Positions 8,760 through 17,394 of a stretch of 64,000 nt of DNA are shown in pieces. The stretch's first letter is position 1, and each line of letters opens with the position of its first letter. A model generated the notes under the pieces. That model had not been told where the DNA came from. It ran no database searches and was given only the letters and a program-made list of their open reading frames with translations. The translations under genes and the position numbers were made by a program. This DNA comes from Planctomycetota bacterium (lineage in GTDB: Bacteria > Planctomycetota > PLA2): assembly GCA_021776735.1 (NCBI GenBank), contig JAJFFH010000060.1:1-64000 (forward strand), read 5' to 3'.

Positions 8760-9491
8760 TTACCGGGTCGGGTCGGTGGCGGCGTCCTCGTCGATTGTGC
8801 GGCACAGGTCGAGGAGGATGTGGTCGGTTGATCCGAACATTGTTCGCTTGCAGGCGGCGTCGCTCTCAATCAGCCAGAAGAAACCCGAGCGCTCCTTCGA
8901 CATGATGAACAGCGCGTCGAAGTCCATGGCCTCGCCGCAAACCGCGTTGTGGATTTCGCCGTCGCGGATTTCAATGCGGGCGCGGTGCTCGGCCGTTTCG
9001 ACATACAGCGTGCCGTTGCGGGCCGCGCGGTTCAGGATGCTCAGCACATCGATCACGGGGAACGATGCCAACTGGCCGGAGAACTCGGCCTTGTCCTGGT
9101 TGACCGTGCGCACGACACCGCGGTCGCGCGTGATTCCGGGAGCGAACTGATCCCAGGCCAGCGTACCCGTTTCGAGCAGGACGTTTTGGGCGGCCCTGGG
9201 TTCCTCGAGAAGACTCAGGAGATAGATCGTCGCGCCGATCTGCAGTCTGCACCCGTCGGTCAGCAGTGTCCGTCCCGTGATCCGCGCGCTGTTGACATAG
9301 GTGCCGTTGCGGCTGTCCATGTCCTCGACGACGACCGTCTGCCCCGTCGTGCCGACCGTGATCCGGGCGTGTTCGCGCGAACACATGCCGTCATCGACCG
9401 GTACATCGCAATCCTGCGATCGGCCGAACACGTAGGTTCGGTTCGATACGAGGGCGATGCGGCTCCCTGCGACGGTAAGTAGACTGGCCAT
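8760..9491 (-). CDS. FHA-PATAN (DUF4388) protein
   Basis: 243 residues. An N-terminal FHA domain (about 18-92) has the phosphothreonine-binding landmarks G-R near 25, S-R-E-H near 40 and S-R-N-G-T-Y-V-N near 62. A C-terminal PATAN/DUF4388 domain (about 135-238) has the S-G-x-L...D-V-L...G-x-L-x-V...I-x-D-G-E-I pattern. FHA domains dock phosphoproteins; PATAN domains connect response regulators to pilus-motor-type outputs in cyanobacteria. The only sensible start is the ATG at 9491; the frame continues upstream without domain content. A second PATAN protein ends the chemosensory cluster at 19.6 kb, suggesting a shared pathway. Confidence 0.85.
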   Translation of the reverse strand: MASLLTVAGSRIALVSNRTYVFGRSQDCDVPVDDGMCSREHARITVGTTGQTVVVEDMDSRNGTYVNSARITGRTLLTDGCRLQIGATIYLLSLLEEPRAAQNVLLETGTLAWDQFAPGITRDRGVVRTVNQDKAEFSGQLASFPVIDVLSILNRAARNGTLYVETAEHRARIEIRDGEIHNAVCGEAMDFDALFIMSKERSGFFWLIESDAACKRTMFGSTDHILLDLCRTIDEDAATDPTR

Positions 9492-9593
9492 GCTGTTCCC
9501 AAGGACGAGTTTTGTATCGGCAGGTGGCGCGGTCGCATGAGCCGGAAACGCCAGCGGGCTCCGGATTTCGCGGCAGGGTGCTCCCCGGAGCCT

Positions 9594-9599
9594 TATCCT
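9594..9599 (+). promoter_or_regulatory. TATCCT, -10-like, 6 bases before ATG
   Basis: The hexamer ends six bases before the ATG at 9606 and no Shine-Dalgarno is present, as expected for a leaderless transcript. Confidence 0.35.
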
Positions 9600-9605
9600 C
9601 AACGC

Positions 9606-10667
9606 ATGCGCTGCGTTGTCCCGGCCCTGCTGCTCGTTTTTTGTCCGCTCGGTGCCGCCGAGGAGAAGCCCCAAAAACCTGCGCAAAAACCCGCGGGGAA
9701 GGGCCTTTCGGTCCGGCCGCCCGGCGTGTCGCGAGCCGTGCAGAAGACCATCGACCGCGGTCTCGGGTTTTTGGCGCGCGAGCAGCGTGGCGACGGCTCG
9801 TGGTGGTCGAACGGCGGCTACGGCGGGTATCCCGTCACGATGACGAGCCTCGCCGGGCTGGCCCTCGTGGCCTCCGGCTCGACACCGTCGCGGGGACCGT
9901 TCGCCCGCCATGTGCGACGTGCCGTGGCGTACTGTCTTTCGCAACAGGCTCCGAACGGTCTGATCGCGCGCACCGACATCGAGGCGCGGCCTATGTACTC
10001 GCACGGTTTCGCGATGTTGTTCTTGGGTCAGGTGTTCGGCATGGAAGAGGACCTGACGCGTCAACGCAGGATCCGCGACGCCCTGCGCCGCGGGATTCAA
10101 CTGACGGCGCGTGCCCAGTCGCGGGACGGCGGCTGGGACTACACGCCGGACTCGCGCCGCGACGAGGGCTCGGTGACGATTACGCAGGTGCAGGGGCTGC
10201 GTGCCTGCCGCAACGCCGGGCTTCACGTACCGAAGTCCGTGATCCAGCGCGCGATTCGCTATATCGAGCGGTCCCAGCAGCCCGACGGCGGCATCGCCTA
10301 CCGCCTGCGCTCGCGCGGCAGCCTGCCGGCCATCACGGCGGCGGCTTGCGCGGTGCTCTACAACGCCGGCAAGTTTGACAGCCCGGCGGGCGAACGCGCG
10401 TTTCGCTACGCGTGGAAGACCTGCCAGCCGCAGACCAACAGTTCGGGCCACTACTTCTACCAACAGCTTTATTTCGCGCAGGCGGTCTGGCAAAAGGGCG
10501 GGGGCCACTGGAAAAAGTACTACCCCGCGCTGCAACGGTCGCTGCTGCGTCTGCAAAACGGAAACGGCTCGTGGCGCGGCGACGCCGCCGGACTCGTGTT
10601 CGGCACCGCGGTCGCCACCCTGGTCCTTCAGCTCCCACACAACAAACTCCCCATCCTGAGCCGGTAG
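9606..10667 (+). CDS. Secreted prenyltransferase/squalene-cyclase-like repeat protein
   Basis: 353 residues from the ATG at 9606, which begins a signal peptide (hydrophobic about 5-17). An upstream in-frame ATG at 9537 would bury it. The mature part is an alpha-alpha toroid: repeated Q-x-x-D-G-x-W or G-W-D-Y blocks, each separated by an A-L-x-x-G-I-x-x-L helix, as in squalene/oxidosqualene cyclases and protein prenyltransferase beta subunits. The D-x-D-D catalytic motif of squalene-hopene cyclases is not seen, so a non-cyclase role is likely. Related proteins are abundant and uncharacterised in Planctomycetota. Confidence 0.75.
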   Translation: MRCVVPALLLVFCPLGAAEEKPQKPAQKPAGKGLSVRPPGVSRAVQKTIDRGLGFLAREQRGDGSWWSNGGYGGYPVTMTSLAGLALVASGSTPSRGPFARHVRRAVAYCLSQQAPNGLIARTDIEARPMYSHGFAMLFLGQVFGMEEDLTRQRRIRDALRRGIQLTARAQSRDGGWDYTPDSRRDEGSVTITQVQGLRACRNAGLHVPKSVIQRAIRYIERSQQPDGGIAYRLRSRGSLPAITAAACAVLYNAGKFDSPAGERAFRYAWKTCQPQTNSSGHYFYQQLYFAQAVWQKGGGHWKKYYPALQRSLLRLQNGNGSWRGDAAGLVFGTAVATLVLQLPHNKLPILSR

Positions 10668-10743
10668 CCCGAAGGCGCGCACGCGAGCCCCAGAAATCGC
10701 CGTCGTAAAGCTGACGCCCGTTTCATCCCATCCCTCTCCTCAT

Positions 10744-10775
10744 TTCTGCGCTTCTGCGCTTCTGCGCTTTTGCGG
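10744..10775. repeat. Four tandem TTCTGCGC octamers
   Basis: Three exact octamers and a degenerate fourth lie about 80 bases upstream of the chemoreceptor start, in otherwise non-coding sequence. Confidence 0.8.
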
Positions 10776-10854
10776 TGACTCGGACTCATCGCCCGGGGAA
10801 CCCGAGCACCGTTGTTTCAGTCCGGGACACTGATCCGCCGATAGCGGGGGCGCA

Positions 10855-12414
10855 GTGATACATCCCAAGGATCTCAGGATCCGGACGAAGGTTCTTCTGG
10901 TGGGCCTCGTGCCGCTGTTTGTCGGGCTTCTGCTCGCGTGCGGGGTCTACGTCTATACCGAGCGGGCGCAGACGCGCGCCGAGCTCCACGAGAACCTCGC
11001 GATTCTTACCGACATCGTGAGCGACAACGCCGCGGTCGCCGTCGATTTTCACGACATCGAGAGTGCCAACGAGCTCCTGCGGACCCTGCACGCAGTGCCG
11101 CACCTGAATGCCGCGGTGATCTACGACAAGCAGGGCGACGTGTTTGTCGCCTACGATTTCAAGCGCCGTGTCGGCGAGTACGAGGCGCCGGCGATCCAGC
11201 CCTCACAGGCTCTCGAACGCGAGGGAGCGCTGGGTGTGTTTCGCACGATTCGCAGCGCCGGCAACACGATAGGTACGGTCTACCTCGAGTCCGATCTCTC
11301 GATGATTCTCGGCCAACGCGTGGCGCGGTACTGGCGCGTGACGGGGATCGTGCTCGGCCTGGCGAGCCTTTTGGCGATCGGCATCGCGGTCTATCTGCGG
11401 CGTTGGATCGCACGTCCGTTGCAGCGGGTCGCGCAGCGATTCGAGGAGATCGCCCAGGGGGAGGGGGATCTGACGCAACGGCTCGTGGAGGAGTCCGAGG
11501 ACGAGATCGGCGAGCTGGCGGCGTGGTTCAACATGTTCCTCGACTCGCAGCGGGACCGCGTCGTTTCGATCGCGCAGAGTTCGCGCCTGCTGGCGGCGTC
11601 TTCGGATCAGCTCGCGGTTGTGAGCGAGGAGATGAGTTCCAACGCCGAGGAGACCTCGGCGCAGGCGAGTGTGGCCAGCGGGGCGTCCGAGCAGATCTCG
11701 AGCAACCTGCAACGCGTCGCGACGGCCACCGAGCAGCTTCACGCGAGCGTGCGCGGGATCGCCGAGAACGCGGTCGCTGCCGCGCGCGTGGCGGATTCCG
11801 CGGTCGGAGAGGCGGAGGCGGCGGAGAACGCGGTGGCGCGGCTCGGCGAGAGCGGACGCGAAATCGGCGATGTCGTGAAGGTGATCAACACGATTGCCGA
11901 GCAGACCAACCTGCTCGCGCTCAACGCGACGATCGAGGCGGCACGCGCTGGCGAGGCCGGCAAGGGGTTCGCGGTCGTGGCGAACGAGGTCAAGGAGCTG
12001 GCGCGCGAGACCGCCGTCGCGACCGACAACATCGGCAAGCGCATCCAGGCGATTCAGGAGAGCACGCGCGGCGCGGTGGAGACCATCGAGCGCATTCGCG
12101 GCGTCATCCTGAAGATCAGCGGGATCCAGGGCGTGATCGCGACATCGGTCGAGGAGCAGGCGGCGACCACGCACGAGATCGACCGCAACGTGACCGAAGC
12201 TGCGCGCGGCGGTGCCGAGATCGCGCGCAGTATCGGCGGCGTGGCCGAGGCCGCGCGCATGACTGCGGCGGGTGTGCAGGAGACGCGGCGCGCCGCCGAA
12301 GAGCTTGCGCAGATGGCCGGCGGCCTGCAGGAGTTCGTCGCCCGGTTCCGCTACGAGGCAGCGGCGAACGAGCCGCAGCCCGTGGGGGCCGGTACCGGCG
12401 GCGAGGACTGGTAG
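10855..12414 (+). CDS. Methyl-accepting chemotaxis protein
   Basis: 519 residues starting at GTG 10855 after a G-rich stretch. There are two membrane helices (about 13-33 and 164-182), with a periplasmic sensor between them that starts with a long helix (R-A-E-L-H-E-N-L-A-I-L-T-D), the CHASE8-like arrangement. A HAMP domain (about 185-237) and a long signalling coiled coil follow. The highly conserved hairpin tip that binds CheA/CheW is intact: E-Q-T-N-L-L-A-L-N-A-T-I-E-A-A-R-A-G, about 351-368. No C-terminal CheR-docking pentapeptide is present. First gene of the chemosensory cluster; five bases precede cheA. Confidence 0.95.
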   Translation: MIHPKDLRIRTKVLLVGLVPLFVGLLLACGVYVYTERAQTRAELHENLAILTDIVSDNAAVAVDFHDIESANELLRTLHAVPHLNAAVIYDKQGDVFVAYDFKRRVGEYEAPAIQPSQALEREGALGVFRTIRSAGNTIGTVYLESDLSMILGQRVARYWRVTGIVLGLASLLAIGIAVYLRRWIARPLQRVAQRFEEIAQGEGDLTQRLVEESEDEIGELAAWFNMFLDSQRDRVVSIAQSSRLLAASSDQLAVVSEEMSSNAEETSAQASVASGASEQISSNLQRVATATEQLHASVRGIAENAVAAARVADSAVGEAEAAENAVARLGESGREIGDVVKVINTIAEQTNLLALNATIEAARAGEAGKGFAVVANEVKELARETAVATDNIGKRIQAIQESTRGAVETIERIRGVILKISGIQGVIATSVEEQAATTHEIDRNVTEAARGGAEIARSIGGVAEAARMTAAGVQETRRAAEELAQMAGGLQEFVARFRYEAAANEPQPVGAGTGGEDW

Positions 12415-12419
12415 GCCCG

Positions 12420-14501
12420 ATGGAAGAAATCCTCCGGGAGTTCGTGGCGGAAGCGCGCGAGCACCTCGAGCGGCTCGAGCACGACCTGGTCGTGTTGGAG
12501 CGCGACCCCGCGGACGGCGACGCACTCGCCAACGCGTTCCGCGCGGTGCACACGATCAAGGGGACCTGCGGCTTTTTCGGTTTCGCCCGGATCGAGGCCC
12601 TGGCGCACGCCGCCGAAAGTGCGCTCGACCTCGTGCGCGACGGGTCGGCGCCGTTTACCGCGAACCTCGCCAGCCGGCTACTCGATGCCATCGACGCCCT
12701 GCGACGGATGCTCGAGTCCGTCGAGAGTGACGGGACGGACGCGGGCAAGGGGGGGGCGGGGGCAGACGCCGATGCGATCGATGCCGAGGTGCGCGAACTC
12801 GCGGACGCACTCGAACGGCCCGGTGCTGCTCCCGTTCGCCGCACGGGCGACGCGCAGGTGTCGTCCGGTTCGGTGCGCATCGATGTCGCCACCTTGGACC
12901 GCCTCATGGATCTCGTCGGCGAACTGGTGTTCGTGCGCAACCGGTTGACGGGACTGGCGCAGGCACCCGGGGAAGCCTCCGACGCCCGCGCCGGCCCGAC
13001 CGGACTCTCTCGAGCCGCACAGCGTCTGGACCGGTTGACCAAGCGACTCCAGGCGACGGTTGTTCGCGCGCGGCTCGAACCGGTGGGACGGCTGTGGGGT
13101 CGTTTCCCGCGACTTGTACGCGATCTGGCTGCCGAGTGTGGCAAGCGCGTCGGGCTTGTCCTGCGCGGCAACGAGACCGAAGTGGATCGTGCCGTGCTGG
13201 AGGCGATCGCGGATCCGTTGACCCATCTGGTGCGCAACAGCATCGACCACGGCGTCGAGGGTCCCGCCGAGCGCACTCGCCGCAGCAAGCCGGAAGAGGC
13301 GGTCGTCGAGATGCGGGCGACCCAGGAGGGAGGACAGTTTGTCGTCGAGGTCTCCGACGATGGCCGTGGCGTCGATCTGGACCGCGTGCGCGCGCACGCC
13401 ATCGAACGACGGCTCGTCACCCCGGAGGCCGCGCCCGCACTGAGCGACGACGACTTGCTCGACCTGCTCTTCACGCCCGGATTCTCGACGGCCGGGCGGG
13501 TGACGAGTCTGTCGGGCCGCGGTGTCGGCATGGATGTCGTGCGCACGAACGTGGAGCGACTCGGTGGCGCCGTAACCTTGCGCTCCCAACCCGGCCGCGG
13601 GCTCACGACGCGCATTCAGCTTCCTCTCACCCTGGCGATTGCGCCGGCGCTGGTCGTGTGCGCGGGAGGCGAACGGTTCGTTGTGCCGCAGGCGTCGTTG
13701 CGCGAACTCGTTCGGGTCCATCCGAGCGAGATCGAACAGGTCCACGAGGCGCCGGTCTACCGCTTGCGCGGACGATTGTTGCCGCTTGTCGAGCTGGCGG
13801 GAGCGCTCGGTCTCAAGAGTCGGCCGCTCCTCAAGTGCCAGCCCAATCGGGAGGAGAGGTCGGTTTCCATAGCGGTGGTCGATGTCGGGCCGGAACGGGC
13901 GGGTCTGGTCGTGGACGACATCCTCGACACCCGGGAGATCGTCGTGAAACCTCCGGGTCGCCTGCTGCGTCGCCAGCCGCTCTTTGCGGGGGCAACAATC
14001 CTGGACGACGGACGCGCCGCGCTGATCCTCGACGTGGCACGGATTGCGGAGCGCGTGGTCGCGCACACCGGCCACCGGTTGTCGTGGGCGGAGGAGGAGG
14101 CGCTGTTCGAGCCCGTGCCTGGCGTGCGTCTCCTGCTCTGCCGGCTCCTCGACGGCGGGCGCGTCGGGCTGCGTCTCGACGGCGTGCGCCGCCTCGAGGT
14201 GTTCGCGAAAGACGCGGTCGAGCGTGTCGGCGAGCGCGAGGTCGTGCCGTACGGCGATGGTCTGTTGCATCTCGTCTCCTTGCAGAGCCTGCTCGGTTCG
14301 GGCGACGCGCATCCGGGCGTGGTCGCGTGCGACGGGCGGGTCCACGCCGTTGTGTGTGGCCGGTTCGGCCTCGCGGTCGAGAGCGTCGAGGACGTGGTCG
14401 AGGTTGACGGCGACACGCGGGGTACGGCGCTGGTCGACGGCCATGCGACGCGCATCATGACGGCACCGGAGTTGATCGAGCGCGCGGAGGCGGTGTCGTG
14501 A
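12420..14501 (+). CDS. cheA: Chemotaxis histidine kinase CheA
   Basis: 693 residues. The P1 phosphotransfer domain has His44 in H-T-I-K-G-T. A short acidic linker replaces the CheY-binding P2 domain. P3 dimerisation helices lie at about 155-215. The P4 ATPase has N-S-I-D-H-G-V-E, D-D-G-R-G-V-D and G-R-G-V-G-M-D-V-V. The P5 CheW-like domain is at about 400-535. The C-terminal 150 residues look like a second, divergent CheW-like domain. The start was fixed by P1; the frame is open far upstream through the receptor gene but that is coincidental. It phosphorylates the CheY/CheB proteins encoded downstream. Confidence 0.95.
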   Translation: MEEILREFVAEAREHLERLEHDLVVLERDPADGDALANAFRAVHTIKGTCGFFGFARIEALAHAAESALDLVRDGSAPFTANLASRLLDAIDALRRMLESVESDGTDAGKGGAGADADAIDAEVRELADALERPGAAPVRRTGDAQVSSGSVRIDVATLDRLMDLVGELVFVRNRLTGLAQAPGEASDARAGPTGLSRAAQRLDRLTKRLQATVVRARLEPVGRLWGRFPRLVRDLAAECGKRVGLVLRGNETEVDRAVLEAIADPLTHLVRNSIDHGVEGPAERTRRSKPEEAVVEMRATQEGGQFVVEVSDDGRGVDLDRVRAHAIERRLVTPEAAPALSDDDLLDLLFTPGFSTAGRVTSLSGRGVGMDVVRTNVERLGGAVTLRSQPGRGLTTRIQLPLTLAIAPALVVCAGGERFVVPQASLRELVRVHPSEIEQVHEAPVYRLRGRLLPLVELAGALGLKSRPLLKCQPNREERSVSIAVVDVGPERAGLVVDDILDTREIVVKPPGRLLRRQPLFAGATILDDGRAALILDVARIAERVVAHTGHRLSWAEEEALFEPVPGVRLLLCRLLDGGRVGLRLDGVRRLEVFAKDAVERVGEREVVPYGDGLLHLVSLQSLLGSGDAHPGVVACDGRVHAVVCGRFGLAVESVEDVVEVDGDTRGTALVDGHATRIMTAPELIERAEAVS

Positions 14502-14935
14502 CGGCGCCGAACCACATCGCCACGTTCCGCCTCATGCGCGGCTGGTACGGCGTCGACGTGGCGCTCGTGCGCGAGATCCTGCCCCGCGTGGCGCTGACCC
14601 GCATCCCGCTCGCGTCGCGCGAGACCGCCGGCGTGTTCCCGCTGCGCGGTCGCATCGTCGACGCGATCGACCTGCGCTGCGTACTCGATCCAGACTTCGA
14701 GGAGAGGCGTGAACGTCCGCGCGACTGCCCCGCACTCGTGCTCAAGATCGGACCCGATCTGATCGGTCTGCTCGTCGATCAGATGGGGGACGTCACGATT
14801 CTTCCGGACGCTGACCGCGACCCGCCGCCCGCCAACCTTGCGCCCCATATGCGCAAGATCGTGACCGGCACGGGCCGCCTGGAGTCCGGACTGGTGACAC
14901 TCCTGGATCCAGTGGTGGCGCTGCCGAACGGGTAG
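14498..14935 (+). CDS. cheW: CheW-like coupling protein
   Basis: 145 residues with the CheW beta-barrel pattern: V-A-L-V-R-E-I-L near 20, P-L-R-G-R-I-V-D-A-I-D-L near 48, I-G-L-L-V-D-Q-M near 88. The GTG start overlaps the cheA stop (GTGA). It couples the receptor tip to CheA. A strong terminator follows immediately, so cheW ends the first transcript of the cluster. Confidence 0.9.
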   Translation: MTAPNHIATFRLMRGWYGVDVALVREILPRVALTRIPLASRETAGVFPLRGRIVDAIDLRCVLDPDFEERRERPRDCPALVLKIGPDLIGLLVDQMGDVTILPDADRDPPPANLAPHMRKIVTGTGRLESGLVTLLDPVVALPNG

Positions 14936-14936
14936 C

Positions 14937-14985
14937 AAACGGACGGCGATTCTTGCGCCCTGCATCGTCGTCCGTCCGTTTTTTT
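14937..14985 (+). terminator. Rho-independent terminator built from inverted 12-mer repeat
   Basis: AAACGGACGG (14937-14946) pairs perfectly with CCGTCCGTTT (14972-14981), and the second arm runs into seven T residues (14979-14985). The first arm is the start of an exact ACGGACGGCGAT copy and the second is a partial inverted copy. This is the configuration in which paired uptake sequences serve as terminators in Neisseria and Haemophilus. Confidence 0.8.
14939..14950 (+). repeat. 12-mer ACGGACGGCGAT, copy 3
   Basis: Exact, forms one arm of the terminator after cheW. Confidence 0.95.
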
Positions 14986-15000
14986 CAGGGATTCCGGCTA

Positions 15001-15026
15001 AGCGGAGGAACCGCGAACCGGTGAGA
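15001..15026. repeat. Fragment of composite intergenic repeat (inverted)
   Basis: The reverse complement reads CACCGGTTCGCGGTTCCTCC, matching the first module of the composite elements at 49.9 and 62.5 kb. Confidence 0.6.
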
Positions 15027-15155
15027 TACGGGCGGGGCGCGAGCCGCAGGCGAGCGACGGGGCGCAGCCGCAGCCGCCGAAGCCAGCCGAGTCTTCAAAA
15101 CAGAGCCTAAGGGGCGAACTCCCGGATTCCGATGAGGAAACCGGAGGAATCCATA

Positions 15156-15524
15156 GTGAAGGCGCTGGTCATCGACGACTCCAGGACCGTGCGGTCCATT
15201 CTGCGGCCGATTCTCGAGGGCCTCGGATTCTCCGTGGAGGAGGCGGCGGACGGGTGCGAGGGCCTGACGCGGCTGGCCGATGACACCACGGTCGTGTTGT
15301 GTGATTGGGACATGCCGTCGATGAATGGAATTCAGTTCGTGCGCGCGGCGCGGGCGCGGTTTTCGCCGGAGCCCGGACCGCGCGTGGTGATGGTGACGAA
15401 GAACACGCGGCTGCGTGACGTGACCACGGCTCTCGCTGCCGGTGCCGACGAGTACCTCATGAAGCCGTTTACGCGCGAGATGGTCGTCGAAAAACTCGCC
15501 CTCGTCGGCATCGAGAGGCAGTAG
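15156..15524 (+). CDS. cheY: CheY-type response regulator
   Basis: 122-residue single receiver domain: acidic pocket D7/D8, phospho-acceptor D50 in L-C-D-W-D-M-P, conserved switch Thr near V-T-K-N-T and Lys in Y-L-M-K-P-F. I start it at GTG 15156, seven bases after GGAGGA, rather than at the ATG at 15132 whose region contains that ribosome site. It is the first gene after the terminator, so it likely has its own promoter between 14986 and 15140. Output of CheA phosphorylation. Confidence 0.9.
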   Translation: MKALVIDDSRTVRSILRPILEGLGFSVEEAADGCEGLTRLADDTTVVLCDWDMPSMNGIQFVRAARARFSPEPGPRVVMVTKNTRLRDVTTALAAGADEYLMKPFTREMVVEKLALVGIERQ

Positions 15525-15532
15525 GCACAAAC

Positions 15533-16570
15533 GTGGAGACGGTTCGGGTTCTGGTCGTGGACGATTCGGCGGTTGCGCGCCGGCTCGTGGTCGAGGCGCT
15601 CGCCGGCGAACGCGCCGTGCGGGTCGTGGCGACGGCGGCGAACGGAGCGGAAGCGCTCGCGCGGGTGGACGACTCCGAACCCGACGTCGTTGTTCTCGAC
15701 GTGGAGATGCCCGGCCTCGACGGCCTCGGCGTCCTCCGCCTGTTGCGCGCACGCCGCCCTGATCTCGCCGTTGTGATGTTCAGCATCGCCACGCCGCGCG
15801 GTGCCGAAGCAACGCTGGCCGCGCTGCGCCTCGGTGCCGCCGACTGCATCGAAAAACCGCGGACCTCGTCGCGCGACGAGGCGCGCGAACTCATCGCCGC
15901 GCAGCTGGCGCCGCGGCTTCGCGCCCTGGGCCTGCCCGCACGGGAGTCCGGCGCGTTCGATCTCGCCTCGCCCGGCCGGATGCGGCCGCGCGCGATCGTC
16001 GTGGCTGCGTCCACCGGCGGTCCCGATGCGCTCGAGCGCATGCTCGTCGCCCTGCCGGCGGACCTGCCTGCGCCCGTACTCGTCGTGCAGCACATGCCCG
16101 CCGTATTCACGCGCTGGTTCGCGGCCCGCCTTGACCGGACCGTGGCGCTTTCGGTTGCCGAGGCCCGGGACGGCGACGTGGCCACGCCCGGCACGGTCTG
16201 GATCGCGCCGGGTGGACGCCACCTGGCGGTCGCGTCGGAGAGCTCAGACACGGTACGACTCGTCGTGCATGACGGGCCGGCCGAGCAGGCGTGCCGACCC
16301 GCGGCCGACGTCTTGTTCGTTTCGGCGGCCCGGGTCTTTGACCGCGCCACGCTCGGCGTTGTCCTGAGCGGGATGGGACGCGACGGGCTCTCGGGTTGTC
16401 GCGCCGTGCGCAAGTGTGGTGGACGCGTTTTTGTGCAGAGCCGCAGCAGTTGCGTCGTTTGGAGCATGCCGGGAGCCGTTGCGGCCGAGGGTCTCGCGGA
16501 GGTGGCCGACGCGCCCGAGGCGTTGGCCGACCGCATCGTTGCGTCGATGGCGGCGGGGCGGGCGCGATGA
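15533..16570 (+). CDS. cheB: Chemotaxis methylesterase CheB
   Basis: 345 residues: receiver domain (phospho-acceptor D56 in V-L-D-V-E-M-P-G) joined to a methylesterase domain. The Ser-His-Asp triad is visible as S160 (A-S-T-G-G-P), H187 (V-Q-H-M) and D284 (G-M-G-R-D-G). It removes methyl groups from, or deamidates, the receptor when phosphorylated by CheA. GTG start, eight bases after cheY; its stop overlaps cheR by four bases. Confidence 0.95.
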   Translation: METVRVLVVDDSAVARRLVVEALAGERAVRVVATAANGAEALARVDDSEPDVVVLDVEMPGLDGLGVLRLLRARRPDLAVVMFSIATPRGAEATLAALRLGAADCIEKPRTSSRDEARELIAAQLAPRLRALGLPARESGAFDLASPGRMRPRAIVVAASTGGPDALERMLVALPADLPAPVLVVQHMPAVFTRWFAARLDRTVALSVAEARDGDVATPGTVWIAPGGRHLAVASESSDTVRLVVHDGPAEQACRPAADVLFVSAARVFDRATLGVVLSGMGRDGLSGCRAVRKCGGRVFVQSRSSCVVWSMPGAVAAEGLAEVADAPEALADRIVASMAAGRAR

Positions 16571-17394
16571 CCGTACAGGTGCATTGCCCCCTGGCCCGGG
16601 CGCGTACCCTGTTGCGCCGCGCGTGCGGCGTGGCCCTGGGGCCGGACGCTGACGACTTTGTTCGCGATCGCCTGACGACGCTCGCGGCGACGGACCTCGG
16701 TGCCACAAACGGAACCGGGAGCCACCACGACCTCGTGGACCGGGCCGTTGCCGACCCGTGCGGGCCCGTCGCCCGGCAGGTCGTCGAAGCGCTCTTGAAT
16801 CACGACACGCGCTTTTTCCGCGACCCGGACGCGTTCGCCGCATTCGGCGCGGAGCTGCCTTCGTCGCTGGAACGGCCCTACCGGGTCTGGTCTGCGGGCT
16901 GCGCAACCGGCCAAGAGGCGTACAGCATTGCCCTGTGCGTGCGCGAGTGCGCGCCGCACTTGTGGGCGCGTCTCGAGATTGTGGCCAGCGATGTGAGCAC
17001 CGCGGCGCTGGCTCGAGCGCGCGCCGGCGTCTACACGCGGTCCGAGATCAATCGCGGACTCCCCGCGCGGCATCTCGTGAGCCGGTTCGCGGAGTGCGGA
17101 CCGCGATGGAAGATCGATCCGGAGTTGTGCGATCGCATCTGGTTCGAGCGCCTTGAGCTGACCGCTGTGTGGCCGGCCCGGCCCGCTTTCGACGCGATCT
17201 TCTTGTGCCATGTCCTGCTCTGGCTCGATGCCAGCGAGCGTGGACCCCTGCTTGCACGGACGGCACAGGCCCTGCGGCCCGGCGGTCGGCTGTTCCTGGG
17301 GGCGTCCGAGCCGGTCCTCGAGCTGCCGTCCGAACTCAAGACCGATGGAACGACGCGCGCGCATGTTCTGCGGCGGAAGGAGAACGCGGCGTGA
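16567..17394 (+). CDS. cheR: Chemotaxis methyltransferase CheR
   Basis: 275 residues from ATG 16567 (ATGA overlap with cheB). CheR hallmarks: T-R-F-F-R-D in the N-terminal part, S-A-G-C-A-T-G-Q-E-A-Y-S SAM-binding loop, A-S-D-V-S, Y-x-x-x-E-I-x-R-G-L and C-H-V-L-L-W-L in place of the usual C-R-N-V-L-I-Y. It methylates receptor glutamates, opposing CheB. An upstream in-frame Met at 16396 is internal to cheB sequence and was rejected. Confidence 0.95.
   Translation: MTVQVHCPLARARTLLRRACGVALGPDADDFVRDRLTTLAATDLGATNGTGSHHDLVDRAVADPCGPVARQVVEALLNHDTRFFRDPDAFAAFGAELPSSLERPYRVWSAGCATGQEAYSIALCVRECAPHLWARLEIVASDVSTAALARARAGVYTRSEINRGLPARHLVSRFAECGPRWKIDPELCDRIWFERLELTAVWPARPAFDAIFLCHVLLWLDASERGPLLARTAQALRPGGRLFLGASEPVLELPSELKTDGTTRAHVLRRKENAA

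Noticed and set aside
9492..10682. Upstream extension of the FHA-PATAN frame across the squalene-cyclase-like gene
   Set aside because: Shadow of the plus-strand gene; no domain content before the FHA start at 9491.
10938..12419. Long upstream frame continuous with cheA (1187 residues in all)
   Set aside because: It lies inside the receptor gene in another frame and is Arg/Gly-rich without domains; cheA begins at 12420 with its P1 domain.
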